Origin: Lactobacillus sp. ESL0701
Lineage (GTDB): Bacteria > Bacillota > Bacilli > Lactobacillales > Lactobacillaceae
Assembly: GCF_029433445.1 (NCBI RefSeq)
Contig: NZ_JAQTIC010000005.1
Coordinates: forward strand, 62,001-126,000
Length of the DNA: 64,000 nt
Reading direction: 5' to 3'
This document shows, in pieces, positions 50,010 through 59,891 of the stretch. The notes under the pieces are model-generated. The model ran no database searches. It saw only the letters and a list, made by a program, of their open reading frames with translations, and was not told the origin of the DNA. A program made the position numbers and the translations under genes. Position 1 is the first letter of the stretch. Every line of letters starts with the position of its first letter.

Positions 50010-50024
50010 TTGATAGCGCTTTTT
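50010..50024 (+). promoter_or_regulatory. cre-like site before galK
   Basis: TTGATAGCGCTTTTT matches the CcpA consensus WTGNAANCGNWNNCW at all but two fixed positions. It lies about 16 bases downstream of the -10 box, where CcpA would block transcription. Confidence 0.4.
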
Positions 50025-50046
50025 TATGAAGGTGGATAGAAACAAA

Positions 50047-51213
50047 ATGAACAAAGAAGAATTAAAAGCGAAGTTTACTAAAATATATCATGAAGTTCCT
50101 AGCAGTTGTTATTTTTCACCAGGTAGAATTAATTTAATTGGTGAGCACACCGACTATAATGGCGGTCATGTGTTCCCATGTGCAATTACTTTGGGAATTT
50201 ATGGTGCTGTTAGTTCCCGTAATGATCAAAAGTTTCATTTTTACTCTAGTAGTTTTGAAGAATTAGGAATAATTGAAGTTGACCTTGATGATTTACACTT
50301 TGTTAAATCAGATTCATGGACTAATTATGCCAAGGGGATGCTGCACTTTTTACTGACTGAAAATGCCCAAATTTCGCATGGTTTAAATATTTATATTGAT
50401 GGTAATATTCCTGACGGTGCGGGACTATCTTCATCAGCTGCTCTGGAAATGTTGATCGGTGTGATACTGAACGATCAGTTTAACCTTAATTTTAGTGCGC
50501 TTGATCTTGTTAAGATGGGGGTAGCTACTGAAAATGACTTTGTTGGTGTAAATTCCGGAATTATGGATCAGTTTGCGGTGGCAATGAGTAAGAAAAATCA
50601 GGCAATTTTACTTGATACTAATACTCTGGTATACAATATGGTGCCGCTTAATCTACAAGATAATGTAATTGTTATTATGAATACTAATAAGCGTCGTGAA
50701 CTAGCAGATTCCAAATATAATGAGCGTCGAAGTGAATGCGAGCAAGCATTACGCGATTTACAAAAAGAATTGAAGATTAACTCTTTGGGCGAATTGGATA
50801 GTGAAACTTTGGACCAGTATAGCTCGTTATTATCTTCAGAAACGCTTCTTAAAAGAGCGCGTCATGCTGTCTGGGAAAACGAGCGGACATTGCGTGCTGA
50901 ACAGGCTCTGCAAAAAGGTGATCTGGAACAGTTTGGTCGGCTAATTAATGCTTCACATGTATCTTTGCAAGATGATTATGAAGTTACAGGTAAGGAACTA
51001 GATACGCTAGTTCATGCGGCTTGGCAGCAGCCAGGGGTATTAGGTGCAAGAATGACAGGAGCCGGTTTTGGCGGCTGTGCAATTGCGCTTGTTAACAAGA
51101 AAGATGTAGCAGCTTTTGAGCAAAATGTTGGTACGATATATGAGCGAGTAGTAGGTTATGAGCCGTCATTTTATCTTGCGGAAACATCCGATGGTGCTAA
51201 GGTTTTAAAATAA
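50047..51213 (+). CDS. galK: Galactokinase
   Basis: Phosphorylates galactose to galactose 1-phosphate, first step of the Leloir pathway. The 388-residue GHMP kinase has the galactokinase signature [18 protein letters not shown] (residues 26-43), the ATP-binding [14 protein letters not shown] near residue 120, and [13 protein letters not shown] near residue 335. The ATG at 50047 gives the usual family length; an in-frame ATG at 50026 overlaps the AAGGTGG ribosome site. galT follows after 21 bases. No galE, galM or galactose transporter is in the window. Confidence 0.96.
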   Translation: MNKEELKAKFTKIYHEVPSSCYFSPGRINLIGEHTDYNGGHVFPCAITLGIYGAVSSRNDQKFHFYSSSFEELGIIEVDLDDLHFVKSDSWTNYAKGMLHFLLTENAQISHGLNIYIDGNIPDGAGLSSSAALEMLIGVILNDQFNLNFSALDLVKMGVATENDFVGVNSGIMDQFAVAMSKKNQAILLDTNTLVYNMVPLNLQDNVIVIMNTNKRRELADSKYNERRSECEQALRDLQKELKINSLGELDSETLDQYSSLLSSETLLKRARHAVWENERTLRAEQALQKGDLEQFGRLINASHVSLQDDYEVTGKELDTLVHAAWQQPGVLGARMTGAGFGGCAIALVNKKDVAAFEQNVGTIYERVVGYEPSFYLAETSDGAKVLK

Positions 51214-51234
51214 TTTAGTGATAAGGATGTAAAA

Positions 51235-52710
51235 ATGACACAAACAAGTTTGGTTGAACAATTTGTTACGCAAGTAATTGCCGCAAGCGATTGTACGGAG
51301 CTGGATCGAATCTATTTAACTAATCAGGTATTGGCACTAGTAGGAGATGAGACACGTTCTGCAGTCACAACAAGCACAGTTTTAATTGATTTAAAAGATG
51401 AATTGGTTGCAGCTGCTGTTAAAAATGGCCATTGTGGTCCTACTTTTAATGAACAAGATATTTTGGGTGCGCAATTGATGAATTTATTAGTGCCGCGTCC
51501 TAGTATTGTTAATCGGCAATTTTGGCAGACATATGAGGAAAAGCCAGAACAGGCAATTGCGGATTTTTATCAGTTAAGTAAGACTAGTGACTATATCAAA
51601 ACGCGGGCAATTGCCAAGAATATTTATTTTGTTACGCCTAGTGATTATGGTGATTTAGAAATTACGATTAATTTATCTAAACCGGAAAAAGATCCGCGGG
51701 CGATTGCGGCGGCGAAGAAGGCAAAAGCAACGGGTTATCCTTTGTGCCAATTGTGTATGGAAAATGAAGGCTATCTAGGGCGCCATAATTATCCAGCCCG
51801 CAGCAACCACCGAATTATCCGCTTTAAGATTGGCGATGAGGAGTGGGGCTTTCAATATTCACCCTATGCATATTTTAATGAGCATTGCATCTTTCTTTCT
51901 TCTAAGCACGAGGGGATGAAAATCTCGGAAAAAACATTTATCCGGCTGCTGAATATTATTGAACAATTCCCGGGATATTTTGCTGGTAGTAATGCTGATC
52001 TGCCAATTGTTGGTGGGTCGATACTTACACATGAGCATTACCAAGGCGGGCGTCATAATTTTGCGATGATGAAGGCGAAAATGATGACCAAGCTTAATTT
52101 TAAGGGTTTTGCCGATGTAGAGGCTGGGATTGTAAAGTGGCCCATGTCTGTGATTCGCTTACGCAGCCAAAACAAAAAGCAATTGGTTGCCTTAGCCAAT
52201 AAAATTTTGCAGGCATGGCGACAATATAGTGACGAGCAGGTTGGTGTGCGCGCCTTTACGGATAATGTACCACATCATACAATTACGCCAATTGCCTGCA
52301 CGCATGGTGATCAGTTGGAGCTCAACTTAGTATTACGTGATAACCAAACTTCAAGTGAATATCCTGACGGCGTTTTTCATCCCCATCAAGATGTCCAGCA
52401 CATTAAGAAGGAAAATATTGGTCTTATTGAAGTGATGGGGTTAGCAATTTTACCGCCACGGCTTAAGTCAGAACTGCAAGAGGTGCGTAAATTTTTGCTA
52501 GGTGATGAGAATAAAATTGCGGCAATCCATTTGCCGTGGGCGAAGCAGATGATGGCTCAAAATGAGATTACAGCAGCTAATGTGGATGCCATTTTACAGT
52601 CAGAATTAGGCAAAGTCTTCACTAGGGTGCTTGCTGATGCTGGTGTCTTTAAGCAAACTCAGGTTGGACAAGCAGCCTTTATGCGCTTTATTAAGAGTGT
52701 CTTAAATTAA
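51235..52710 (+). CDS. galT: Galactose-1-phosphate uridylyltransferase, class II
   Basis: Transfers UMP between UDP-glucose and galactose 1-phosphate. The 491-residue length and sequence (GATKxxx-type class I motifs absent) match the class II GalT of Firmicutes. Conserved segments include [25 protein letters not shown] in part near residue 165 and [19 protein letters not shown]-like sequence near residue 255 with its histidines. Co-transcribed with galK. It ends with a hairpin terminator. Confidence 0.95.
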   Translation: MTQTSLVEQFVTQVIAASDCTELDRIYLTNQVLALVGDETRSAVTTSTVLIDLKDELVAAAVKNGHCGPTFNEQDILGAQLMNLLVPRPSIVNRQFWQTYEEKPEQAIADFYQLSKTSDYIKTRAIAKNIYFVTPSDYGDLEITINLSKPEKDPRAIAAAKKAKATGYPLCQLCMENEGYLGRHNYPARSNHRIIRFKIGDEEWGFQYSPYAYFNEHCIFLSSKHEGMKISEKTFIRLLNIIEQFPGYFAGSNADLPIVGGSILTHEHYQGGRHNFAMMKAKMMTKLNFKGFADVEAGIVKWPMSVIRLRSQNKKQLVALANKILQAWRQYSDEQVGVRAFTDNVPHHTITPIACTHGDQLELNLVLRDNQTSSEYPDGVFHPHQDVQHIKKENIGLIEVMGLAILPPRLKSELQEVRKFLLGDENKIAAIHLPWAKQMMAQNEITAANVDAILQSELGKVFTRVLADAGVFKQTQVGQAAFMRFIKSVLN

Positions 52711-52722
52711 AGATTAACAAGT

Positions 52723-52749
52723 AAACGTTGAATAAGTTCAACGTTTTTT
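52723..52749 (+). terminator. Intrinsic terminator of galT
   Basis: AAACGTTGAA (52723-52732) pairs with TTCAACGTTT (52737-52746), TAAG loop, T-run to 52749. Confidence 0.92.
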
Positions 52750-52763
52750 AATACATAAAAATA

Positions 52764-52793
52764 ACCACTTGGTCATCATGAGCGACCACTTGG
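52764..52793. repeat. Direct repeat ACCACTTGG, 21-bp spacing
   Basis: ACCACTTGG occurs at 52764-52772 and 52785-52793, exactly 21 bases (two helical turns) apart, upstream of the ABC transporter gene. This spacing is typical of a site for a protein bound twice on one face of DNA. GGTC/GACC within it also forms a dyad. No regulator is identified. Confidence 0.4.
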
Positions 52794-52875
52794 GCAGTAG
52801 CTATTGCTTTAACTGGGTAAAAGACTTTAATTAACTTAAAGAATATATTGAAATTAATTATTTGAAGGAGAACTC

Positions 52876-54441
52876 ATGATTGCAAAATACTATTCAAAGC
52901 CTAAGCTAATCTTAATGTGTATCTTGGGGCTGGTTGCCAGCGCAGAAAATATCGTGATGGCATATATGACAGGAAGCTTGGTTAACATTGGTACAAAGGG
53001 CGAGCCACAAAAGCTGCCGCACTTTTTAGTAACAATTATTGTTCTTTTTGTAATTGTCTTTCTGGCGAAGCTGGGATATAACTATTTGAAAAATGACGCA
53101 ATTAGACAAACCAACAGTACATTAAGAACCAAGGTCTTTAATGGGATGCTTCATGAAGAACGAGCAGAAAATTCGGCAGGGCTTGGCTTTTTAACAAGTG
53201 ACTTTAAGCTGCTTGAGACTAACCGTTTTGGCGCTGAAATTAATATCGCGATGAGTGCCTGTATGTTGATACTATCCTTGAGTTACGCCGTTTACATTAA
53301 TTGGCTGTTGACCATTTTATTCTTTGTTGGTTCAGTTATTCCGATGGTTGTAGTTAGTTTCTTTCAAAAGCCACTGCAAAAAGCGTCTGATCATTGGACA
53401 AGTGCCAATGAAGAATATGTTAATCAAACTAAGAACTTCTTGGCCGGTGCTGATTCTCTGCGGTTGTATCGGCAGCAACAAAATGGGGTAGCTAAAAATA
53501 AGCAGGTGGTTAATAAACTGGAAAAATCACTGGCCCAGATGAACTTGTTAAATGATAATTCACAGGCATTAGTTAATTTCGTTGCCGAAATTGGGACATT
53601 CTTACTACCAATTTTGGTGGGAATTTATTTAATAATTAAGGGTCAGACAACTTTGGGAGCATTATTTGCCGTTGTCCAATTGTCGAACTCATTTGTGAAT
53701 CCGATTCTGACGATTATGCAAGAACGCAATCACTTTTCAACGACGAAGAATATCGTAGCTAAGATTAAACAATATTTAGCGCTTAATGAAGAACATGAAC
53801 CTGAAGTCACTGATTTTAATCAAGAAGTTACTTTTTCAAAAATCAATTTAGTCAGGGAGCAAAAATTGGCTCAGGGAATTAATTTGGTAATTAAAAAGGG
53901 GCAAAAGATAGCAATTATTGGACCATCAGGCAGTGGCAAGTCAACTTTGTTCCAATTTATGTTGACTGGCAAGTTTGGTCAGGCTGACAAGATTACGGTT
54001 GACGGTCATGAATATCAAGTTGCGCAGCTGACAGATTTGTTTGCCTATGCCAGCCAAGCGCCGGTGATTTTTGCAGATAACTTATGGTTTAATCTGACTT
54101 TGGGCGCTAAGATTCCTTTAGACAAAGTAACCGCAGTCTGTTCAATGCTTGAATTAGACGAAATTGTTCAAGAAAAAGGTTTTGACTACCAATTGGGTGA
54201 CAATGCCGATCAATTGTCGGGTGGGCAGCTCGCAAGAATTGAACTAGCACGGGCGATTTTAGCTGAGCGACCGATTTTATTGTTAGATGAAATTAATGCT
54301 TCACTGGATCGGGCAACTTCCAATAAAATCCACCAGTATTTACTTGATTCGGACTTGACTTTTGTTGAGGTTATCCATCATTATGAAAAAGACGAATTAA
54401 AACAATATGACCAGGTAATCGATTTTAGTGATTACCAATAA
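52876..54441 (+). CDS. ABC transporter, fused permease and ATPase
   Basis: A 521-residue half-transporter exporter. Residues 1-300 hold about six membrane helices; the nucleotide-binding domain has Walker A GPSGSGKST near residue 352, signature LSGGQLAR near residue 455, and Walker B ILLLDEINASLD. The unusual DEIN and the H-loop replacement (IHHYEK) are seen. AAGGAG precedes the ATG. As a lone half-transporter it probably forms a homodimer. Substrate unknown; peptide or drug export is typical. Confidence 0.9.
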   Translation: MIAKYYSKPKLILMCILGLVASAENIVMAYMTGSLVNIGTKGEPQKLPHFLVTIIVLFVIVFLAKLGYNYLKNDAIRQTNSTLRTKVFNGMLHEERAENSAGLGFLTSDFKLLETNRFGAEINIAMSACMLILSLSYAVYINWLLTILFFVGSVIPMVVVSFFQKPLQKASDHWTSANEEYVNQTKNFLAGADSLRLYRQQQNGVAKNKQVVNKLEKSLAQMNLLNDNSQALVNFVAEIGTFLLPILVGIYLIIKGQTTLGALFAVVQLSNSFVNPILTIMQERNHFSTTKNIVAKIKQYLALNEEHEPEVTDFNQEVTFSKINLVREQKLAQGINLVIKKGQKIAIIGPSGSGKSTLFQFMLTGKFGQADKITVDGHEYQVAQLTDLFAYASQAPVIFADNLWFNLTLGAKIPLDKVTAVCSMLELDEIVQEKGFDYQLGDNADQLSGGQLARIELARAILAERPILLLDEINASLDRATSNKIHQYLLDSDLTFVEVIHHYEKDELKQYDQVIDFSDYQ

Positions 54442-54461
54442 ACTTGTGAGGGCACTTAATC

Positions 54462-55082
54462 ATGGCAAAACTCTTCTTAGCATCAATGTTAAACAAGGTT
54501 TGTGACTTATTACCTAAATTTGCCGGCGATCTACACGGTAAGAGAGTCGCATACATTCCAACAGCCAGCAATGTTGAAAGGGGGCATCAGAAGATGGTGC
54601 GTTCAGAAACTAAATTGTTGGTAAATCATTTAGGGATGCAAGTTAATGTTTTGGATGTAGCGGCGGCTTCTACTGCGGCAATAAAAACTAGTTTGCAGGC
54701 TGCAGATGTGATTTATCTTTCTGGTGGGAATACCTTCTACTTGTTGCAGGAATTAAGAAGAACGGGTGCGAACCAGCTGCTTGTTAATGAAGTTAACGCG
54801 GGCAAATTATATATTGGTGAATCAGCTGGCGCGGCTATTGCAGCCCCAGATATTGGCTATCTTAGTTTAATGGACAGTACCAGGAAGGCGCCAGATTTAC
54901 CAAATTATCAGGCACTAAAGTTAGTTGACTTTTATGTGTTGCCGCATTATTTGAGTTTTCCATTTAAGCGCAAGTCACAACAAATTTTTGCCGAGTATTC
55001 TACCAAGTTGCCATTAAAGACAATTAGTAATCATGGGGTAGTGATGGTTACTAACGACAGCATTTCAATTACTGAAAAATAA
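54462..55082 (+). CDS. Peptidase E-like (S51) protein
   Basis: A 206-residue protein of the S51/class I glutamine-amidotransferase-like fold. The catalytic serine lies in the elbow YIGESAGAAI near residue 120, and the SGGNTFYLLQEL segment near residue 88 and the YVLPHYLSFPFKR segment near residue 165 are characteristic of dipeptidase E relatives. The enzyme may split Asp-X dipeptides. It follows the ABC transporter by 20 bases and may be co-transcribed. Convergent with pepC. Confidence 0.88.
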   Translation: MAKLFLASMLNKVCDLLPKFAGDLHGKRVAYIPTASNVERGHQKMVRSETKLLVNHLGMQVNVLDVAAASTAAIKTSLQAADVIYLSGGNTFYLLQELRRTGANQLLVNEVNAGKLYIGESAGAAIAAPDIGYLSLMDSTRKAPDLPNYQALKLVDFYVLPHYLSFPFKRKSQQIFAEYSTKLPLKTISNHGVVMVTNDSISITEK

Positions 55083-55115
55083 AAACGCGCTACTTATAAA
55101 GTAACGCGCTTTTTG
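55081..55115. terminator. Bidirectional terminator
   Basis: Stem with AAAAACGCGCTACTT and AAGTAACGCGCTTTTT arms (two A-C mismatches), ATA loop and flanking A/T runs, between convergent genes. Confidence 0.85.
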
Positions 55116-55126
55116 CTTGCAATTAA

Positions 55127-56473
55127 TTATTTAAAGGCTAAAGCACCCATTGGGTCCCAAGGTAATAATTGGATCGGGTTCTTACTGCCTTCATCAAAGG
55201 CATTTTTAAGGTCATCAGGCAAGAACTTCTTGTTGATAACAGCTTGGTAAACAAAGGAATCAAACCAAGAATCACTCATAACAAAGTAACCCTTAAAACC
55301 AGGCTTAACACCCCATGAATTTTCAATCTTCCACTTGGTTGGCTTGTCATTTACAAGATCAACACCGGTGATAACCATGGCGTGATCCATCATGCTTTCA
55401 CCTGAATCAAGCATGTCGGCCTTGGACATTGAAAAATCAATATCAAACAATTCGTCGCGCTTGTAAATATTGGTGTCTAATAAGCCAAGTTGCCGATCAG
55501 AATCCTTACCAACATTGGAACCGAACCAGACAACTTCGCCGGCCTTTAATTGCTTGATGATTAATTCTTTCATTTCTGCAATCTTCAAGTTCAGGTGCCG
55601 AACTTGGCGACCACCGACAACATTGCCAAGATATTCAACAGAAAAGACCTTGTGATAAGGCTTGTCGCTTGTTGGTGCGTTAATAGTGGAAACATGGTCT
55701 TCGAGGTTCATGCCGACATATTTGTCAAAGAATTTCTTTGGTGTAATAGCAGCATCGCGATGATAATTACCATCATCATCTTTATATTCAAAGTCGAACT
55801 TGGTAGGTGGCACGCCGAGTGAAACAGTTAAAATTCGGAACACATCGTTTAACATTTCATTTTTACGTGCCTGAATTGCTTCTTCAGACTTGCCAGCATT
55901 AACCAAGTCGCGTAATTCCAATCCGTCTTTACGCAATAAGGTATTCAAGGTGTCGTTTAATGCGCTTGAATTCGTTGCATTGGCGGTTTCTGGATAAACG
56001 GTCTTAGGTACGATACCGTATTTTTGGATAAGACCACAAAGCATGTCCCATTGACCACCGTCTTGTTGAGGGGTAGCAAATAAAAATGCTACTTTGCGAT
56101 CGCCAAGTGGTTGTTCAGCTGTGGCAATAACATTTTCAAAGAACCAGTTGGATTTTTCAAACTTGTCCCAAAAATTAGTAAAGTTTTGGGATAATTCAAA
56201 GTCCTTAACCTTGTATTCTTTTTGAAGTGGGTGGCGCATGGTGTTCAAAGCTGAGAACATCCAGCAGCGACCTGATTGCTTTTGGTCAGCTGGCTTACCC
56301 GTATCAATTTCAATTGAAAAAGTTGGATCAAGGTCAATTTTGGTTTGGGTATTTTGACTAGCCTTAAAAATTCCGTTTTCTTGTGCAGCATGACTGGCAA
56401 TATTGATACCAGCGTGCTGAGCAAGGTCTTGGGTATAGTTTTTGATAGCATCGTTTGTGATTTCTTTTGTCAT
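55127..56473 (-). CDS. pepC: Aminopeptidase C (bleomycin hydrolase family)
   Basis: Cytosolic cysteine aminopeptidase of the C1B family, central to peptide use in lactic acid bacteria; 448 residues, the normal length. The catalytic cysteine is in QSGRCWMFSALN near residue 69, histidine in MMDHAMVITG near residue 365 and asparagine in KIENSWG near residue 386. The ATG is preceded by GGAGGAGC. The C-terminal LAFK tail, which in the family enters the active site, is present. Confidence 0.96.
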   Translation of the reverse strand: MTKEITNDAIKNYTQDLAQHAGINIASHAAQENGIFKASQNTQTKIDLDPTFSIEIDTGKPADQKQSGRCWMFSALNTMRHPLQKEYKVKDFELSQNFTNFWDKFEKSNWFFENVIATAEQPLGDRKVAFLFATPQQDGGQWDMLCGLIQKYGIVPKTVYPETANATNSSALNDTLNTLLRKDGLELRDLVNAGKSEEAIQARKNEMLNDVFRILTVSLGVPPTKFDFEYKDDDGNYHRDAAITPKKFFDKYVGMNLEDHVSTINAPTSDKPYHKVFSVEYLGNVVGGRQVRHLNLKIAEMKELIIKQLKAGEVVWFGSNVGKDSDRQLGLLDTNIYKRDELFDIDFSMSKADMLDSGESMMDHAMVITGVDLVNDKPTKWKIENSWGVKPGFKGYFVMSDSWFDSFVYQAVINKKFLPDDLKNAFDEGSKNPIQLLPWDPMGALAFK

Positions 56474-56509
56474 AAAATTAGCTCCTCCTTATTAATTTAG
56501 CTAACTCAT

Positions 56510-56538
56510 ATTTTAGCCTATAACAGCACTAACGTCTA
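56510..56538 (-). promoter_or_regulatory. Promoter of pepC
   Basis: Read on the minus strand: TAGACG (56538-56533), a 17-bp gap and TAAAAT (56515-56510), about 40 bases before the pepC start. Confidence 0.45.
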
Positions 56539-56697
56539 TTGACTGGATAGTAATTAATATATGTGAATGCTAAAAAATTATATAGATAGTCTAGTTAATT
56601 TGGCAATATTTTTTATTAAGAACTTGTCTAGGGATAGCTGATTTATGGTATCTTATGTGAAAAAGGTAATATATTGGTTAAATAAAAGGGAAGAGCA

Positions 56698-57579
56698 ATG
56701 AATTATAATTTGATGCCGGTTAAGTATTTTGTAGATGTTGTTCAAACACATGGTTTTATCTCTGCTGCTAAAAGAAATTATGTTTCTGAAACGGCTGTGA
56801 GTTCAGCGATTAAAAAATTAGAAAACGAACTAGGACATAAGCTGCTTAACCGAACGGCAGGGGAATTTTCTTTAACACCAACAGGCAAACTTTTCTATGA
56901 ACGGGCTGTTGAAATTATTAATTCATATAGTGAAATTTGGCATAATCCAGATGAACATCCTGAGAAATTACTGCGGATTCATTTTTTACAAGGACTAGAA
57001 AGTCACGCCGCACGGCTCGCTAATTACCTGCCTGATAAGTATGTAGTTAGTTTTGATGAGGAAGCATTTAACACAAGTATCAGCCGACTGCTTAAAAACA
57101 ATTATGATATTTTAATTGGCTTTCAGCTTGAATTTGCGGGTAATAGCAAGGTGATTACCCTTCCACTAGAAACAGTTGATTTTGACTTGGTATTCAATTC
57201 TAAAAGTGTAAAAAAGTATGACCAAAACCTAAAGAATTTAGCTAAAAACTCCACCATTTATATGCAAGATTGGAAGTCAACTGGAATTTTAAATATCCAA
57301 ACTGCAATGTTAGAAGCTTATGCTCAAGAAGGCTGGAGTTATAAGGAGGTAGCAGCCGTCAATGATTTTTCTGCTGCGTATTTGAATGTCAATTATAAAG
57401 GTGGATTGACAATGCTGCCTAGTACTTTTCATTCTGTCAAATATTGTGAAAATATTTACAGAATATCACCTGAATATTTGAAGAATAAATTCGAAATTGT
57501 TGTTGCAATCAGTGCCAGTAAACAAAAGGAATTAGCCCAACTGATAACCAAGGCAATAACTTTAAGTTATCAGCAGTAA
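56698..57579 (+). CDS. LysR-family transcriptional regulator of flavoprotein cluster
   Basis: A 293-residue LysR-type regulator. The HTH includes FVDVVQTHGFISAAKRNYVSETAVSSAIKKLENELGHKLLNR, with a typical LysR linker and an effector-binding domain after residue 90. It lies directly upstream of, and in the same direction as, the four-gene flavoprotein unit, with a 79-base gap that holds a concentric palindrome; that gap is the obvious target. A TGG extended -10 (TATCTT, 56649-56654) may drive it. GGGAAGAG precedes the ATG. Its effector is unknown. Confidence 0.9.
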   Translation: MNYNLMPVKYFVDVVQTHGFISAAKRNYVSETAVSSAIKKLENELGHKLLNRTAGEFSLTPTGKLFYERAVEIINSYSEIWHNPDEHPEKLLRIHFLQGLESHAARLANYLPDKYVVSFDEEAFNTSISRLLKNNYDILIGFQLEFAGNSKVITLPLETVDFDLVFNSKSVKKYDQNLKNLAKNSTIYMQDWKSTGILNIQTAMLEAYAQEGWSYKEVAAVNDFSAAYLNVNYKGGLTMLPSTFHSVKYCENIYRISPEYLKNKFEIVVAISASKQKELAQLITKAITLSYQQ

Positions 57580-57585
57580 CTTAAA
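57561..57585 (+). repeat. Perfect 9-bp stem-loop over the LysR stop codon
   Basis: TTTAAGTTA (57561-57569) and TAACTTAAA (57577-57585) are perfect complements with a 7-base loop; the stop codon lies in the second arm. No T-run follows, so it is unlikely to be an efficient terminator. Confidence 0.5.
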
Positions 57586-57599
57586 TGTGTTAGCGGTTT

Positions 57600-57643
57600 C
57601 TTGTGATGTGATTTACAATTTATATTGTAATAAAGGTCACAAG
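57600..57643. promoter_or_regulatory. Concentric double palindrome, operator of the flavoprotein cluster
   Basis: CTTGTGA (57600-57606) and TCACAAG (57637-57643) are perfect complements, and so are the inner TTACAAT (57613-57619) and ATTGTAA (57624-57630). Both pairs share one dyad axis (between 57621 and 57622). The inner element has the T-N11-A form of LysR boxes. It ends 17 bases before the first structural gene and overlaps possible -10 sequences, so it is the likely site for the adjacent LysR regulator. Confidence 0.65.
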
Positions 57644-57659
57644 AAAGGTGGAATTTGAA

Positions 57660-59134
57660 TGGAAACTATTTCTACGAGAGTAGTGGTTGTAGGTTCTGGG
57701 TCATCTGGAATTTCTGCAAGTTTTGAACTTTATCAACGAAAGATTCCGTTTGTTCTGATTGAAAAGGGAAATAAAGTTGGTGGTGCTGGTAAGTTTGGCG
57801 CGCATGGCGTCTTTGCGATTAATTCTAGTCAGCAAAATAAGTTAGGCGTTAAGTATGATTATCGTGATGCCTTTCAAGGTTTAACAGATTACAATCATTT
57901 TTTTGTTAATGGTGAACTCTTAGCTAGATTTTTGAAAGAATCTGGAAAAAATATTGACCGGTTAACCGAAATGGGCTTACCGGTAACTGTTGAACAGAGT
58001 GAGCAAAAGGCCCACTTAAATGATCCGCTTGTTTATCATAAGTTTAATAATTTTGCGGAAAAAATCGCCAATTGGGACAAATTACCAGCAAAGTTTGAAG
58101 CTGCTGGAAATCAAGTGTTAATGGAAACTGAAGTTACTTCTCTTGACTACGATCATGGTCTAAAGGCTGTGATTGCTAAAGACAAAGCTGGTAAGCAAAT
58201 TCGAATTGAAGCTAGCAAAGTTATTTTTGCTGATGGTGGCTATTGTGGCAATGATGAAATGCTGCAAGAACGTTATTCAGATACTGCTGACTTATTGAAT
58301 TTAGGAGAACACAAGTCAACGGGGGTTGGAATTCGTCTATCACAAAAATTAGGTGCTGATTTGCGTCATAGTCCAGTTTTATTTGCTCATGGCTGCGCGC
58401 CAAGTATGCAGATTAATCCAATGAAGCGCGATAGCAGCGTCGAAACTTTAACCAATTTGCCGTTGTTGTGGTTAGATCAAACAGCTAATCGCTTTGTTAA
58501 TGAAGACGTTGTTTACGACTTTGCCATGTGGGGCAATGCTGCACATAACGTTCATGGCAAATACTATGTTGTCTTAGACCAAGCGACACTTAATTACTTT
58601 AAGGATCATGAAGTTGAGTTAGAGGATACGTTTGAAAGACAATTCTGCGAGGTTGGCGAAGAACCACGAACTGCGGTTGGTCCACTGCCAAATATTCAAC
58701 AAGACTTTGATAATGCTATTAAAACCGGTGAAGTTGTTAAAGCAAATACACTTAAAGAATTAGCACAAAAGCTGAATGTTCCAGTTGAAGCTTTGAAGAG
58801 AAGTCTAGCTTCTTATAATCAAGCTATTGAAGATAATCAAGATGATACTTTCTTAAAACCAGCTGATGAATTGCTGTTTGGAGTTCATGATGGTCCGTTT
58901 TATGCAATTATTGAACATTGTGCAATTCTAGGAACTTTGGACGGTGTCAATGTCAATCGTAATTGTGAACCAGTTAGAGAAGATGGTTCACCAATTAAAG
59001 ATTTATATATTGTTGGTAACAATGTTAATGGACTGTATTCAGATGGTTATCCAAGCTATGAAGGAATTGCGAATGGTTTTGCCTTTGTTTCAGGCTGGAT
59101 TGCCGCTAAAGAAGCAATTAAAAGTTTAAATTAG
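57660..59134 (+). CDS. FAD-binding dehydrogenase, KstD/fumarate-reductase-like
   Basis: A 491-residue flavoprotein of the FAD_binding_2 group. The dinucleotide-binding VVGSGSSGISA lies at residues 10-20, and the C-terminal LYIVGNNVNGLYSDGYPSYEGIANG closes the FAD site. Compared with flavocytochrome fumarate reductases, the HHTMGG histidine motif reads CAILGTLDG (near residue 421) and the catalytic arginine of GANRLGG is absent, so fumarate is an unlikely substrate. No FMN- or heme-binding domain is attached. The start ATG follows AAAGGTGG by about nine bases. First gene of the cluster; an unknown ring or enoate substrate is possible. Confidence 0.82.
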
Positions 59135-59146
59135 GAGGATACAAAA

Positions 59147-59881
59147 ATGTTAAAAGATAAAGTTGCAATGGTTACGGGTGCTGCTCAAGGAATTGGTTAC
59201 GCGATTAGTGAAGAATTTGCCATTCAAGGTGCCAATGTTGTATTGACAGACTATAATCCTAACGTTATCGACGCCGCAAAAGATTTGGATAAAAAGTATG
59301 ACGGCAAGATTATCGGTTTAGTTTTGAATGTCATGAAAACTGACAGCATCGTAGATGGTTTAAATAAAATTATTGATACTTATGGCAAATTAGATTACGC
59401 AGTTAACAATGCTGGTGGTGGCGTGCTTAAGCCATTTGCTGAATTAACTGACGATGATTTTGATAAGACTATTAACCTTGATTTGCGCGGGACATTCCTA
59501 TGTATGCGTGAAGAAATCAAAGTTTTCTTGAAGCAAGGTTATGGTTCAATTGTTAACGCCGGAGCCTTAGGCAGTATTTATAATCCAGGTGGAATGGGTG
59601 CCTATAATGCTGCCAAGAACGGTATTATGGGGATGACGCAAGCAGCAGCTGTTGATTACGCTGAAAATAATATCCGTGTCAATTGCGTTGCCCCAGGTTT
59701 AACTAAGACCCCATTAAACGATGGGGGCTTTCTTGAGAAGATTTTGCCGACAGTCCCAATGAAACGTTACGAAACAGCAGCTGAAGTTGCCAAAGTTTAT
59801 GTCTTTGTTGCTAGCGAAGCAACCTTTATGACTGGCCAGACCATTCTCAGTGATGGTGGTGTTTCAGTTGGTTTGAAGTAG
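59147..59881 (+). CDS. Short-chain dehydrogenase/reductase lacking the usual serine
   Basis: A 244-residue classical SDR. The cofactor site TGAAQGIG (10-17) and NNAG (87-90) are intact, and Asp35 after the second strand suggests NAD rather than NADP. Tyr153 and Lys157 (YNAAK) form the catalytic pair, but 13 residues before the tyrosine, where serine is expected, there is Ala140 (NAGALGS). A nearby Ser143 may substitute or the chemistry may differ. GGAGG lies before the ATG. It is the second gene of the cluster, 12 bases after the first flavoprotein. Confidence 0.88.
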   Translation: MLKDKVAMVTGAAQGIGYAISEEFAIQGANVVLTDYNPNVIDAAKDLDKKYDGKIIGLVLNVMKTDSIVDGLNKIIDTYGKLDYAVNNAGGGVLKPFAELTDDDFDKTINLDLRGTFLCMREEIKVFLKQGYGSIVNAGALGSIYNPGGMGAYNAAKNGIMGMTQAAAVDYAENNIRVNCVAPGLTKTPLNDGGFLEKILPTVPMKRYETAAEVAKVYVFVASEATFMTGQTILSDGGVSVGLK

Positions 59882-59891
59882 GAGGCAGACA

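Noticed and set aside
52764-52793. Start of a CRISPR array
   Set aside because: Only two 9-base copies with a 12-base spacer; no cas genes or further repeats.
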